A stretch of 64,000 bases of DNA from a virus, in the IMG/VR virus record IMGVR_UViG_3300007555_000003, positions 1-64,000 of that record; one strand, 5' to 3'. Positions 53,872 through 64,000 of this stretch are shown here, piece after piece. Position 1 is the first letter of the stretch, and the number at the start of each line of letters is the position of its first letter. Made by a program: the position numbers and the translations under genes. The notes beneath the pieces were generated by a model. The model was not told the DNA's origin. It searched no databases and saw only the letters and a program-made list of their open reading frames with translations.

Positions 53872-56661
53872 ATGTCATACCAAAATCTAAGATTTTTTGA
53901 TAATAATTCTAACGAATTAAATCTAGAATATAATTCTGATTTAGGATATTCCACGGGTAATGCATTTTTACCTGAGATATCTACAGGCTTATATGAAACT
54001 TTAAATTTATATGTACTGGAAGAAGTAAAGGATGAATTAGATAATCAAAGGTTTGTACATCCAATATCAGTAGACGCAAATAAAAATACGCTTAAGTTTA
54101 AATTCACAGAAGACTATGGTGAAAGTACAGATATATTTTTATATAGTGGTAAAATGAATAATGGGGATTATGATGTAAATATAGATTCTTTTCAAATTAG
54201 TGAAATGAGAGACAATAGCTATTATACATCAATTGATCCAGATGGTTTTAAAATAGTTCCTCTAAATGCAGCAGCATTAAGTCCTCAGGCATGTATTGCT
54301 AATATTGCAATGAGCTCAGATCAAGAAGGATTTCATATTAGAAAATTAGAAGTATATGCAACTGAAGCCGGCAATGAAGTAAAGGTTGCTGAGATTAAAG
54401 TGTATGGTGAAATTGTTGCTGAAGATGAAAGACTAAAAAGCCTTTTAACTAACATGGCTCTTAATCTTACCGAAATGGATTATTTGATATTTAAAGATTC
54501 TGATATTAAAGATCTTGGTGTAGATTATAAACTATTAAATAGAAAAAGAAAAGAACTTTTATTGCAGGCTTCTACTATTAAGCCTTTCATAGGAACGTAT
54601 AAAGCACTGTTAGGTGTTATTGATTTCTTTGGATATAACAATGTAAGTCTTAGAGAATACTGGCTAAACATAAATGAACAATCTGAAGGATTTGGAAAAA
54701 TGATGGTGGTTCCTGTTGCTAATCAAACTGAAGTAGGTTTTTTAGCAAAGAAGAGTAAAAATAAGAACCTTCCTAATTCTAATCAAAAGAAAACTTCTAG
54801 ATTTTCACTAGCATATAGATTAAATGTTCCCACTGGAAGACTAAATGAATTTGATTTACCCGAAGTAGAGGAAATTACAGATTTTTCACCTGACGAAATT
54901 TTAATAAAGTTATATGCTTTAAAGCGTAAACTACAAAAAGAGTACCTACCGCTTAACGCAAAGATCGTAGATATTACAGCAGAAGGTGATTACTTTGACG
55001 GAGTAAATCAGAGAGTTTGGAATAATCAACACCAAATACATGCTCAGTTTGCAGGGCAAGACGTACACTATGAAGTCTTTCCGGAAATTAAATCAATTTA
55101 TATAGAAGATCTTAGGAAGGTAGACTACAGACTAGAAGGCCGTAATCAAAAGATAGAAGTTTTTAATAAAACAGAAAGAAATGAATTAGAAGATTCTATT
55201 AGATCTTTCTATACGGAATGGCATGATGAGGATATGAGCACATATAATACTATTGAAAATATTCCAATAGGTGCTCCTATAATTTTAACAGGAACTTCAC
55301 TTAAAGATACATGGGATGATGCTGAGTTTACGTTCATTGATGCAAACGATACCGATGATGATGCTAATGTTTTACATTCTCCACCTGGACAACCACAATA
55401 CACTACCCTACAGGACCCTTATTTAACATGGGATGACTGGTGGAAAAGAAGTGTATATGAAATTGAATGGATAATTAGAGGCCCTAGAGGTTACTCTAAA
55501 ACTATTAGAGGATCCATTAACGATTGGTATACATTGCCAATAATACTTCCATATATAGGTGAGTATTCGATTGATGTTGCTTTTTGGGATTTATATAATA
55601 TAAGAAGTGTGAGCCACAATGAAAAGATAGTGGTTAAATCTAAGAACATCCAGATATATGGACTTTATCAGAAACTTACAGAAGAATTAGATTGGGCTAA
55701 CTATAAATATCAATGGGATGAAGCTGGGTCTTCATGGGAATGGGGTAGAGAAAATTTAAACACTATTGGAGAAAGTATTGCTACATATTATTTAACACTC
55801 GATAGAGCAAATTATCTTAATGATGAAACACTAGGAAAAGAATTTTCTATAAGTAGAAGGTATGCCGATCCTTCTGTCCCAACGGGGTTTGCAGAAACAA
55901 CAGGAGCATATCAATGGAAGGCTCTAAGAAAGCAAACATGGAACGACGGACCTACTACTTCATGGAATCAAACAAGAATAGGTGCAGATTTAAATTCTTC
56001 ATTTAAGTTAGAGTTAAATGGAGACATAAATGGAACTATATCGGTTTCACAATTAGATACATTCACTGGATTAGAAATAGTAGAATCTTACACACCTACT
56101 TCAATATACCCAACAAATGCTCAAGATTTATCCGCTTGGAATAATTTACAACAAGAGCTTAACAATTTAAATCCTAATCAATATCCTATTTTCTCTAAAT
56201 TTAATTGGAATCCAATTTATTTTGATTCTGATGGGAATGTTTCAACAGGAATAGACGGAGTTGATGAATGTACATATATGTTAGTTGTATCAAAACAACC
56301 TAATCAAAGTTATGATTTTCATAACGCAACAACGACGACAGGCATAATAGATCCTAGCAGCTTTGTTAAATATCAAGCATACAATCCTAACTTTAATGAT
56401 ACCTATATAATAGACGATCATGACACTATTAGTTTACTAAATCACATGACGTTTTCTTATGATTTAACTAAAATGCCGGGTGTTATAGAGCAGAAATGGA
56501 GATTGATAAATAATAGTGTAAAAAAAGAAGATATATATTATGATAATCAGTGGCTGACATACTTATTCGATACGAAAGGAGAGTACAGTTTGGAGCTGGA
56601 ATTAACTGATTTGAATGGAAATAAAAACATAACAAGAAAAAACATCTTAACAATTAAATAA
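53872..56661 (+). CDS. gp7-like baseplate wedge protein
   Basis: A 929-residue protein in the T4 gp6-gp7 gene order and near the length of T4 gp7 (about 1030). It is rich in Asn, Asp, Tyr and Trp. The first 200 residues are beta-rich (PISVDANKNTLKFKF, TDIFLYSGKMNNGDYDV). A central helical part has YKLLNRKRKELLLQAST and IKLYALKRKLQKEYLP. The C-terminal third has Ig/PKD-like domains (RSVYEIEWIIRGPRGYS, PYIGEYSIDVAFWDLYN, KGEYSLELELTDLNGN). Family call rests on order and architecture, not on a strong motif. Confidence 0.72.
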   Translation: MSYQNLRFFDNNSNELNLEYNSDLGYSTGNAFLPEISTGLYETLNLYVLEEVKDELDNQRFVHPISVDANKNTLKFKFTEDYGESTDIFLYSGKMNNGDYDVNIDSFQISEMRDNSYYTSIDPDGFKIVPLNAAALSPQACIANIAMSSDQEGFHIRKLEVYATEAGNEVKVAEIKVYGEIVAEDERLKSLLTNMALNLTEMDYLIFKDSDIKDLGVDYKLLNRKRKELLLQASTIKPFIGTYKALLGVIDFFGYNNVSLREYWLNINEQSEGFGKMMVVPVANQTEVGFLAKKSKNKNLPNSNQKKTSRFSLAYRLNVPTGRLNEFDLPEVEEITDFSPDEILIKLYALKRKLQKEYLPLNAKIVDITAEGDYFDGVNQRVWNNQHQIHAQFAGQDVHYEVFPEIKSIYIEDLRKVDYRLEGRNQKIEVFNKTERNELEDSIRSFYTEWHDEDMSTYNTIENIPIGAPIILTGTSLKDTWDDAEFTFIDANDTDDDANVLHSPPGQPQYTTLQDPYLTWDDWWKRSVYEIEWIIRGPRGYSKTIRGSINDWYTLPIILPYIGEYSIDVAFWDLYNIRSVSHNEKIVVKSKNIQIYGLYQKLTEELDWANYKYQWDEAGSSWEWGRENLNTIGESIATYYLTLDRANYLNDETLGKEFSISRRYADPSVPTGFAETTGAYQWKALRKQTWNDGPTTSWNQTRIGADLNSSFKLELNGDINGTISVSQLDTFTGLEIVESYTPTSIYPTNAQDLSAWNNLQQELNNLNPNQYPIFSKFNWNPIYFDSDGNVSTGIDGVDECTYMLVVSKQPNQSYDFHNATTTTGIIDPSSFVKYQAYNPNFNDTYIIDDHDTISLLNHMTFSYDLTKMPGVIEQKWRLINNSVKKEDIYYDNQWLTYLFDTKGEYSLELELTDLNGNKNITRKNILTIK

Positions 56662-56662
56662 A

Positions 56663-57229
56663 ATGGCAAGTATTACAACAATTTTAGGGACACATAGTCT
56701 TTCTTCTTCAAGACTTACTATCAATAACAATTTTGATAACGTTAATGAAGAATTAGGATTAATTGCAAACGTCTTAGACACGACAAACTCCACGTTACTT
56801 TTAACAAGTTCTGTTGGCGCTGGATCATTGAATATAAACAATGGAACCTTAGCTACATTTACAGTTGATGGATCAACACTAACATCTGGCGTTGAAGCTA
56901 CTTTTAAAGAAAATGTTATTTTTGAAAAAGGACAACAGATTTCAATAGCAGATACTATTAACTTTCCAACTGGAACACCTACATTAGGAGCTTATGAATT
57001 AAATTCACCATCAGCATCAGTAATATTAGGAACATCTACGGCTGGACAAACATTAAGCATTATCGCTAAATTAGCATTTACAATAGATGCTTCAAATGAA
57101 GCGATTCACGGATACGATTCAACATCTACTATTACAGTAGGTCAGAATGGATGTATTAATTTAATAGGAGAATCTTCTAACGGAGGAAAATGGTATATTG
57201 TTAGCTCACACGCAGCTACAATATCTTAA
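56663..57229 (+). CDS. baseplate-attached short fibre-like protein
   Basis: A 188-residue beta-rich protein, low in charge, starting 1 base after the gp7-like stop. The N-terminus (ITTILGTHSLSSSRLTINNNF) is a helix/strand typical of fibre or baseplate attachment domains. Middle units alternate Thr/Ser/Gly strands (GSLNINNGTLATFTVDG). The end has a compact TSTITVGQNGCINLIGES plus a WYIVSS tip. Likely a trimeric baseplate pin or short fibre. Confidence 0.62.
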   Translation: MASITTILGTHSLSSSRLTINNNFDNVNEELGLIANVLDTTNSTLLLTSSVGAGSLNINNGTLATFTVDGSTLTSGVEATFKENVIFEKGQQISIADTINFPTGTPTLGAYELNSPSASVILGTSTAGQTLSIIAKLAFTIDASNEAIHGYDSTSTITVGQNGCINLIGESSNGGKWYIVSSHAATIS

Positions 57230-57251
57230 TTAAAAATAAACAATTAATTAG

Positions 57252-59243
57252 ATGGCTACACCACTAATAAGGATTCCACAGGAACAGGGAGGTACGATGT
57301 ATGCTTTTGCTAATTCAGCGAGAGATCTTACACGTGCATATTATAATCCGGATATTAATTTTGAATTTTCTAAATTTGCATTGCTAGACTTGCCAGTATA
57401 TGCTGATTCTATTCAAAGTGATCCGAATAACCCTGAGTATTCTGGACCTAACTACATCGAATATTCTAGACTATTTGAAGGAGGTGGCGGTTCTAATGCT
57501 AGTTCTTATAATGATTTGTTACATGATGGAAATGGTAATGTTCATTTTGCACAAACTTTTCAAAGTTATGCCCTTAATTTAGAGAATATGCTTCTTAACC
57601 CTGAGGTTAACGACGATTTTGATGATGTTTTATTTCAAAGTGATGCAGAAAAAATATTCTTTAAATACTTATATCACATCAACGCAATAAGAGTAAGAAC
57701 TGCAACTTCACAGGAAGTTTCAACAGGATTTTCTAGAATGATAGAGCTGGATGACTCTACGCAATCCGGTTCTGAATATAGTCAAGTTATAAAATACATC
57801 GGAAATATTGATGTAACTAACGACAAGAACTATAAAGGACAACAATATAACGAAATATTTGTTAACGTTCCTTCCTCTGTAGGATATACTCCTGAAGTTT
57901 TATTAGAAACTTCTAAATTTAATACTAATAATATTAAGTTTGTACCAGGTGCTGAAATTGAAGGAAGAACAAGTGATGATACTCACCCAGATCCTTTTTT
58001 AAATGTAGAATCTTATACTGATCAGGATGACGGAACATACAACACTGATGAAAACGATATTCCTACATTTGGAATTGATTTTAATTCAAGCGCATATTCT
58101 AAAATAATAAATGATCCTAAATTAGATTCAATATTAGATTATTCTAAAAGAGGTGGAGATTTTAGATTCAATGCTATCCTAGTGTATTACGACATATATT
58201 CAAAGTCTAACATTGGAAATAAAGCAACAAACCTATATGGTATAATATTATTAGATAACTGGAAAGAAGATACTTCAAATGATGGATGGTATATTCCGGA
58301 ACTAACTAAGTATAAGCCCAATGAAATTACTGGTCTTAATGGTAATGCATTTGCACTTAAATTAAATCTTAAATTTAATTCAGCCTTAGATAATGTAGGA
58401 GTAGAAAAGAATGTTAATGATTATTCTACATTCTCAATGGATATTTTCTTAGACACTACAAGTGCTTTAGAAAATGCAGTTCAATTATTAAGAGATGCTA
58501 ACATAAGATATAATGATATTTCTAAGAAAGTTGAAATGTTAGAAAGTTTCTTTATAAGTTCTCAAAATTTACAAGGAATATCTAAAAGACTAGACAATAT
58601 AGAACAGGACGTTGAAAATGCAACTATTAATTTTCAAGATGAAAGAAGTCTTTTAGATTTAATAACAAACACCAACTCTAGATTAAATCAGGTGATATCT
58701 GGTGAAATACCTGCAGAGTTACAATATAATACAGACGTAATAGAATCAGGTAATAAAGGGATCTCTATTGACAAACAATCAAGTACGGGTAAACTTAAGA
58801 TTTCATGTGTTAATTACGGATATTCATTAAGCCCTGCTTATGTATATGATACTATATCAGGTATTAACGAAAGAGTTTTAAACTCAGATGTTCCTTTCTT
58901 ACCTTCAGAATCTGCGACAAAAGCGGTCTGGCAAAGAGTTAAAGAATTCGATAACTTAGTTAGAATCTATACGGCCTTTGACGAAAGCTTCGATTCTAAT
59001 CTAAATATATACCTAGATGATACTGTAACACAATGGAAAACAGGCCAAGTTGTTAGAGTAACTTTTAAAAATAAAATCAAAAACTTACAATCTAATAATA
59101 TAACGATGTGGACAGATAAAGAAAATGGATGGTCTCAGAAAATTACTATTCCAGCCTCTTCTTTACTTAGTGCTACTCCTTATATAGAAATTGTTTGTAT
59201 TGATTCAATAAACAAAACGTTTGAATACGATATTTTAAGATAA
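57252..59243 (+). CDS. large baseplate/fibre structural protein with coiled coil
   Basis: A 663-residue protein, rich in Asn/Asp/Tyr. The first 380 residues form globular beta domains (RIPQEQGGTMYAFANS, RFNAILVYYDIYSKS, LYGIILLDNW, FALKLNLKFN). About 405-475 is a coiled coil (AVQLLRDANIRYNDISKKVE, SKRLDNIEQDVENATINF), and the C-terminal 170 residues form a beta domain (VIESGNKGISIDKQ, QVVRVTFKNKIKN, PYIEIVCIDSINK). This resembles proteins attached to wedge vertices. Exact homologue in T4 is unclear. Confidence 0.65.
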   Translation: MATPLIRIPQEQGGTMYAFANSARDLTRAYYNPDINFEFSKFALLDLPVYADSIQSDPNNPEYSGPNYIEYSRLFEGGGGSNASSYNDLLHDGNGNVHFAQTFQSYALNLENMLLNPEVNDDFDDVLFQSDAEKIFFKYLYHINAIRVRTATSQEVSTGFSRMIELDDSTQSGSEYSQVIKYIGNIDVTNDKNYKGQQYNEIFVNVPSSVGYTPEVLLETSKFNTNNIKFVPGAEIEGRTSDDTHPDPFLNVESYTDQDDGTYNTDENDIPTFGIDFNSSAYSKIINDPKLDSILDYSKRGGDFRFNAILVYYDIYSKSNIGNKATNLYGIILLDNWKEDTSNDGWYIPELTKYKPNEITGLNGNAFALKLNLKFNSALDNVGVEKNVNDYSTFSMDIFLDTTSALENAVQLLRDANIRYNDISKKVEMLESFFISSQNLQGISKRLDNIEQDVENATINFQDERSLLDLITNTNSRLNQVISGEIPAELQYNTDVIESGNKGISIDKQSSTGKLKISCVNYGYSLSPAYVYDTISGINERVLNSDVPFLPSESATKAVWQRVKEFDNLVRIYTAFDESFDSNLNIYLDDTVTQWKTGQVVRVTFKNKIKNLQSNNITMWTDKENGWSQKITIPASSLLSATPYIEIVCIDSINKTFEYDILR

Positions 59244-59244
59244 T

Positions 59245-62200
59245 ATGAGCGCTAGTAATTCTATATCACATTTACTCGAACAGTTTCTAGAATTAAACAC
59301 TAATTCACTAGAAACTTTTGAGCGTATCAATGAGGCTATTTCTACAGATAAAGAAACAGTTACCATTGACCTATTCGATAATCGCACAGGAAAAATGACA
59401 GCGATTCAAATTCCAGCATTTGGATTTTTGAAAAGAGAGATTGAAAGAATTGATAAGAATTTAACTGCAATTAGTGGACTAGACACTTCAAGTGCGAACG
59501 TTAAACTTAAAGATGGATCTTATAGAAAAATACATACTTCTAAATTAAAAGGACCTTCTTTACCTGTAACATCTCTTGCAACCCCTAAAGAATTTAGTAC
59601 TAAATTAAACGATTTCTTTGAAGATTTCTTAAACCCCTTATTAACAATAAGTTTAGACGTTAAAGGACAGATTCCAGTAGACACTGAAAGAATATACACT
59701 GAAAGATTTATTTTTGATCATGAAGATATTGCATCGACTGAATCTTTTGATGAAATTTATAAAGGTCAAAATGATCTTAATTACGAAAGTTTTATTTCTA
59801 AAATTGAAGAAGCTGGTTTAAAATATAGAATCGACGCAGAGACAGTTGATATGCCAATTAGGTCAATTCAATATACTGGAGGCCTAGATGTATTAAAGGT
59901 TGAAAATGTTCAAAAAACTGTTATAGTAGATAACGTTAGTCAAACTAAAACGATCAAAGTATATACTTTAAATAAGTTAACATATTCTGATGCTAATAAA
60001 AGAATGAAAGACACTGAATCTTTAAAGATAGGTGATTCATTAGTAGTAAATAACAAAGAATATAACACAAGATACAAAATAACCTCCATTGATGCTTCAA
60101 CATCTCAAGTAGGTTTAGAATTACTAGAAGGATATGTTCCTGTAAAGATAGGAGCAGATTCTTTAAGAATTTATAAAGACATTGATTTATCTGTTGATAT
60201 TGAAATAAAGGTTGGATTTAATGAAAGACAAGTTGTTTTTGTTAAGCCAATTGATCCTATTTCTAAAATTCCTTCAACTGATTTTTCACCAGGAATCGCA
60301 TTCTTTTCTAATGAATTAACTATTCAATCCGAAGAAGGTGAAATAACATCTCTCGCTAAATATTATAAAGAAGAGGTTGCTGACTTTGGGCAATTTATTA
60401 AAGCGCTTAAAGTCGATTATATTCCACCTGCATCGGAAGGTCTAATTCCAGATGCACCTATCATCGAATCTGATAACTTCAAGGTTACTCAGATAAATAA
60501 ACACCTTACTGAAAACTCTAGTGTTCAGAAGGTTAAGCAGATTAAATCAGATAAGGTTGCTGCAAAGGAAGCTGTTAAAAAACTTGATTCTACTATTAAG
60601 AAAAAAAGAAAGTTAATTGCTACTAAAAAATTCTCATCTAAAATTGAAAGAAATAGAGAGAAGAATGAATTATCTTCTTTAATTAGAGAAAAGGCGGCTG
60701 AGACAAAGGTATTTTCTTCTAGTGTTAGTGAGATTAAAGCCATTGCCGAATCTAATGAATTACCTAAAGCTTCTCCTAAATATAGAGTTAGAGGTTTTTG
60801 GTCAATTCCAGATGCTAAAAAAGTTGGAGATGAAGTTTCACAAGAAGTAGTTCAGTTTATCGCAAGATACAGATACGCATCTGCTACTGGAAAAACTTCC
60901 GTGATTGAACAAATTAAATTTAATAAAAAAACTGCTGCATTTTCAAACTGGGTAGAAGTTAAAGGTCCTGTTAGAAAAAGAGAAAAGCAAGCAGACGGTG
61001 GTTATAGATGGATTATAGAATCTGAGGAAGATGCTCAGGCTATTAACTTTAATTCTATAGATCTACCAATAAGACAAGGTGAAGTTATCGAAATGATGGT
61101 AAAATCTGTTTCTGAAGCAGGTTTCCCTACGACTCCAGTAGAATCAGAATGGTCTGAAATTATAAGTATTCCATTCCCTGAAGGAGTAATATCGACTGAC
61201 GGAGCCAATTCACTTGTAAATCAAAACGATTTAGATAATGTTAAAGTTGAAATAAATGACGATTTAGAATCTCAGAACTTATTTACACACCTTGACACTG
61301 GGTTTACGGCAGGTGATACATATTATGCCCATGGCGCTGAAAGTCTTGCATCAGGATTTTTAACTGGAGAGCAGAACCCTATTAGTGTTTATGAAAAACT
61401 ATTAGAATTACAAAATCAATTAGAAAGATTACAATCTAAGGTAGAAGGTACCGTTGGAGAACTACAAATTAAAATTGTAGACGAAGAAGGTGTTACCACT
61501 ATGGTTAAAAACAACACAACTGCAAAAATATTTGCAGGATATTATGTAGACAACGCACCTACAGGAATTAGCAAAGGATATGTTGTTACTAAAAACTTTA
61601 CAGTTGAATTACACAACACTAAGGCATCTGATTTAGAACTATGTGCAAGAATTGTTGGAGATCTTAAACAACCTGCTTATGTTTCAACAAGTGAACAGGA
61701 ATATGGATTGGGTATAATAGATCTAGAAACAGGTAATATTAAAACTGCTTCTAACGCTGCACCTGATAATATGATATCTAATGATACATATTATATGACA
61801 GAAGGTAAATATGATCAAGTTCCTTTAGTTTATCAAAACTTAACTGGAGATGGTAATTCTTATAATTATTTTGCTACAGCACCAGAACAATCTTCACAGC
61901 TAAATGGACAATTCATATATTCTAGATTTAAAAATATATCTAACAATGATAATTTATATCTTACAACAGATGCAGATACAGGTTCTTCTTACTCAGTAAC
62001 AAACGGAGTTACTACTGCAGAATATGGTTTAAGTTATCCAATAAGAAATAATAATGGTGGTAGTACACTATTTACCCCAGATGCTATTACCAATAGAGGA
62101 CATTTGCGAGATTTTAGTCAAGCTGATTCTACTACTATGACATGTAGATTAACTGCTGCCCCATCATCAAACGGATCAGATTTTATATGGAATGGAACTT

Positions 62201-63072
62201 ACGGTGGAGGTAATGTAGAAAGCTCTACTAGTAATTCAGAAATAGATTTAATTCCAATAACTATATTAGGTTCTAGTGAATATGATAAAGGTTTATTTTT
62301 ATCTAAATTTCATCCACTCATCAAAGATGCTGCTGAAGGAGGAACCGACCCTGACAATAGATTAAATGCGTTTGAAATGGTAACAACTGGAATAGTTTCA
62401 ATGCCTAAGTATGCAGTTAAAAGGGCTAATGATAAAAACGGAAAAATACAAACACCATATCAGCCCCTAGCTATTACATTTAGAGATGGATCAGAATCTG
62501 GACCTCTTGATGAATCAGGTACTGTTATTCCTAGAAAATCTGTTAAGAATTCCTTTACAGAAGATGATCAATATTTATTAGGTGGTCTTTCATGTGGATC
62601 TTTTTTATATCTTTCACCTATAAATCAAACCAGCTTATCAGTAGATGGACCTAACAAATATGGTAAGAAATTAATAGAAGGTGGAAGTCAGAATGCTGTT
62701 TCAGTAGATATGGTATTTCAATATAGGATGACAGATTATTTTGGAGAAGATGAAAGTGGTAAAGGTAGAATAGGTGGTATATATGGAAATTCTTTTGCTA
62801 ATTTAACTTATTCTAAAAAAATAGGGCTAGACATCTTAGACACGTATAAATCTGAATTTAAGTTTGATATCGAAGTATATGCCAAATACAGAGCAGTTGG
62901 TACTAATAAAAATAGTATCAATAAAGTAATGCTACAAAGTTATAGAAGTAGCGGAACTGGAAGTTCTGGTGGATGGTGGTGGAACAGAAGAAGATTCTTC
63001 AACTCTAGTAGCGGATATACAGATTTTTCATCCTCTAGATTATACGACTTTGACGCTCGCCCATACAGGTAA
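59245..63072 (+). CDS. very large structural protein (1275 residues)
   Basis: It starts 1 base after the preceding stop. The N-terminal 180 residues are helical (HLLEQFLELNTNSLETFERI). Next comes a beta-rich section with Lys-rich helices (SVQKVKQIKSDKVAAKEAVK). Residues about 510-640 hold Ig/Fn3-like strands (YRVRGFWSIPD, VVQFIARYRYASATGK, IEMMVKSVSEAGFPTTPV). A coiled coil lies near 710-730 (YEKLLELQNQLERLQSKVEG). The C-terminus has FFNSSSGYTDFSS after a GGWWWNRRR turn. A tail or baseplate appendage is likely, perhaps the fibre-anchoring wedge protein. Confidence 0.65.
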   Translation: MSASNSISHLLEQFLELNTNSLETFERINEAISTDKETVTIDLFDNRTGKMTAIQIPAFGFLKREIERIDKNLTAISGLDTSSANVKLKDGSYRKIHTSKLKGPSLPVTSLATPKEFSTKLNDFFEDFLNPLLTISLDVKGQIPVDTERIYTERFIFDHEDIASTESFDEIYKGQNDLNYESFISKIEEAGLKYRIDAETVDMPIRSIQYTGGLDVLKVENVQKTVIVDNVSQTKTIKVYTLNKLTYSDANKRMKDTESLKIGDSLVVNNKEYNTRYKITSIDASTSQVGLELLEGYVPVKIGADSLRIYKDIDLSVDIEIKVGFNERQVVFVKPIDPISKIPSTDFSPGIAFFSNELTIQSEEGEITSLAKYYKEEVADFGQFIKALKVDYIPPASEGLIPDAPIIESDNFKVTQINKHLTENSSVQKVKQIKSDKVAAKEAVKKLDSTIKKKRKLIATKKFSSKIERNREKNELSSLIREKAAETKVFSSSVSEIKAIAESNELPKASPKYRVRGFWSIPDAKKVGDEVSQEVVQFIARYRYASATGKTSVIEQIKFNKKTAAFSNWVEVKGPVRKREKQADGGYRWIIESEEDAQAINFNSIDLPIRQGEVIEMMVKSVSEAGFPTTPVESEWSEIISIPFPEGVISTDGANSLVNQNDLDNVKVEINDDLESQNLFTHLDTGFTAGDTYYAHGAESLASGFLTGEQNPISVYEKLLELQNQLERLQSKVEGTVGELQIKIVDEEGVTTMVKNNTTAKIFAGYYVDNAPTGISKGYVVTKNFTVELHNTKASDLELCARIVGDLKQPAYVSTSEQEYGLGIIDLETGNIKTASNAAPDNMISNDTYYMTEGKYDQVPLVYQNLTGDGNSYNYFATAPEQSSQLNGQFIYSRFKNISNNDNLYLTTDADTGSSYSVTNGVTTAEYGLSYPIRNNNGGSTLFTPDAITNRGHLRDFSQADSTTMTCRLTAAPSSNGSDFIWNGTYGGGNVESSTSNSEIDLIPITILGSSEYDKGLFLSKFHPLIKDAAEGGTDPDNRLNAFEMVTTGIVSMPKYAVKRANDKNGKIQTPYQPLAITFRDGSESGPLDESGTVIPRKSVKNSFTEDDQYLLGGLSCGSFLYLSPINQTSLSVDGPNKYGKKLIEGGSQNAVSVDMVFQYRMTDYFGEDESGKGRIGGIYGNSFANLTYSKKIGLDILDTYKSEFKFDIEVYAKYRAVGTNKNSINKVMLQSYRSSGTGSSGGWWWNRRRFFNSSSGYTDFSSSRLYDFDARPYR

Positions 63073-63093
63073 TATTCTGCTGTAACAAAGCAA

Positions 63094-63119
63094 GATATAT
63101 ACTCTAACAAAAATAGAGT
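63094..63119 (+). promoter_or_regulatory. GATATATA box overlapping a stem-loop
   Basis: GATATATA (63094-63101) is followed at once by the inverted repeat ACTCTA/TAGAGT (63101-63106 and 63114-63119), 36 bases before the ATG at 63130. Confidence 0.42.
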
Positions 63120-63129
63120 CTATTCATAA

Positions 63130-64000
63130 ATGGCGAAAATTATTAACACAGCGGCAAAGAATAGTTTGGTTAAAAACAAATCATTTGCTTTACTAAGAAC
63201 TAATCCAAAATTAACTTCTAATATTAAGTTAGTTGCAGATTCTTCAGGAGATATTTACCTAAGCTCTATTAAGGCTAGTAGAACTCTCTCACAGGTTGAA
63301 TTTCAAAAATATCCATTATCTGACTTCGGTCAATATAATAGAGATGTTGCTCTTTTCTATGGAAAATTACCAAAAGATAAAAGATATCAGGTAGGTAGAG
63401 AGCATACTGATTTAGCAGTTAGTGCGGATTTCTCTTCACAATATGAAAATTTATATAACTATGGAGCATCCTTTAATTATACCAAGGCGTATGATGAACA
63501 ATATAGGATGTTGGCTCCTATTTGGTTAGAAGACAAGGTTCCCAGTAAATTTATAATATACAGAATAGAAGATGTTAATTTTTCTAAAAAATATACAGAA
63601 GATGCCGATGGTCAAAATAGTAGGATTCAAGAAATGCTTTCAAAGGCTACTATCATTAAATCATTTGATCTTACCAATAACTCTAAATTAGGAGCATATT
63701 TAAATAGCCACATAGAAGATCCTCTTTTTCCAAGTTCACACCTTTCTTTTAATTTTGAAATAGATGAACCTACTCATTTTTCGGGAATAGACGCAATGAT
63801 AGGAGGCTTTGTTAATAAGATGGATTATATAGATGATGATTATATAAGAGAAGATCTTCCGGAGATATTAGCAAATAATACTATTACATCTAGTTTTGAA
63901 AGGAATGGTATTATTTCAGCAAATGTAATGAATATTGAATTTCTTTTTGATGATGAAGAAGCGTCAGATTATAATATTTATAGATATTTTGGAATATATG
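63130..64000 (+). CDS. structural protein, 3' end outside window
   Basis: An open frame from ATG 63130 to the last base, 290 codons with no stop. It starts MAKIINTAAKNSLVKNKSFA, then has IKLVADSSGDIYLSSIKA, DVALFYGKLPKDKRYQVG and LAPIWLEDKVPSKFIIYR. The mixture of beta strands and Asn/Tyr-rich loops is like the preceding baseplate proteins. It has its own late-type box. Family unknown; partial. Confidence 0.7.
   Translation, partial: MAKIINTAAKNSLVKNKSFALLRTNPKLTSNIKLVADSSGDIYLSSIKASRTLSQVEFQKYPLSDFGQYNRDVALFYGKLPKDKRYQVGREHTDLAVSADFSSQYENLYNYGASFNYTKAYDEQYRMLAPIWLEDKVPSKFIIYRIEDVNFSKKYTEDADGQNSRIQEMLSKATIIKSFDLTNNSKLGAYLNSHIEDPLFPSSHLSFNFEIDEPTHFSGIDAMIGGFVNKMDYIDDDYIREDLPEILANNTITSSFERNGIISANVMNIEFLFDDEEASDYNIYRYFGIY

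Overview
The window is a piece of a large, AT-rich, contractile-tailed (T4-type myovirus) phage genome. Every convincing gene lies on the + strand and genes are tightly packed, with many 1-25 base overlaps. The longest gene-free stretch is about 260 bases (1349-1607), and both window ends cut through a gene. A host in the Bacteroidota, probably Flavobacteriia, is inferred from the low GC, A-rich start regions without Shine-Dalgarno sequences, the type of bS21 protein encoded, and a Trp/Tyr/Asn-rich protein at the left edge. The host is an inference, not read directly.

Layout. 1-8.8 kb: nucleotide metabolism and takeover genes: LOG-type nucleotide phosphoribohydrolase, DUF458 RNase H-like protein, a ClpC-like unfoldase and its ClpP partner, a thymidylate-synthase-fold enzyme with the dCMP-hydroxymethylase signature, and a GT25 glycosyltransferase. 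8.8-24.1 kb: a fibre and glycosylation region with a beta-rich tail protein, a coiled-coil fibre, two glycosyltransferases, a second fibre, an 1852-residue collagen-like fibre with a C-terminal S74 chaperone, a 2OG-oxygenase, a double-domain glycosyltransferase and a small procollagen-lysyl-hydroxylase-like enzyme. 24.1-40.3 kb: mixed accessory genes: ATP-grasp ligase, DEDDy exonuclease, DnaJ, ribosomal protein bS21, PhoH, RNase HII, glutamine amidotransferase, UV-damage endonuclease, dCMP deaminase, several proteins with a T4-like capsid-targeting leader, and many small unknowns. 40.3-64 kb: tail and baseplate genes (LysM-like, hub, OB-fold spike, gp25-, gp6- and gp7-like wedge proteins and large structural proteins), interrupted by a four-domain ribosomal-S1-like protein and an amidoligase/pentapeptide-repeat fusion.

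How the genes may work together. The most striking assembly is the collagen fibre with Lys mainly in the Y position of Gly-X-Y, followed by a glycosyltransferase translationally coupled (TAATG) to an enzyme carrying the HxD...H...R active site of animal and mimivirus collagen lysyl hydroxylases. I infer a phage system that hydroxylates and glycosylates its own collagen fibre. A second theme is translation takeover (bS21 and S1 homologues). A third is proteolysis (ClpC/ClpP). A fourth is possible cytosine hypermodification (dCMP hydroxymethylase-like enzyme plus dCMP deaminase).

Regulation. Two promoter-like elements split the genes. AGTATAATATTAAA-type boxes, sometimes with a long conserved upstream part, precede takeover and metabolic genes. 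GATATATA/AATATATA boxes precede fibre, head-leader and baseplate genes. I read these as early/middle and late promoters. Six clear intrinsic terminators are visible.
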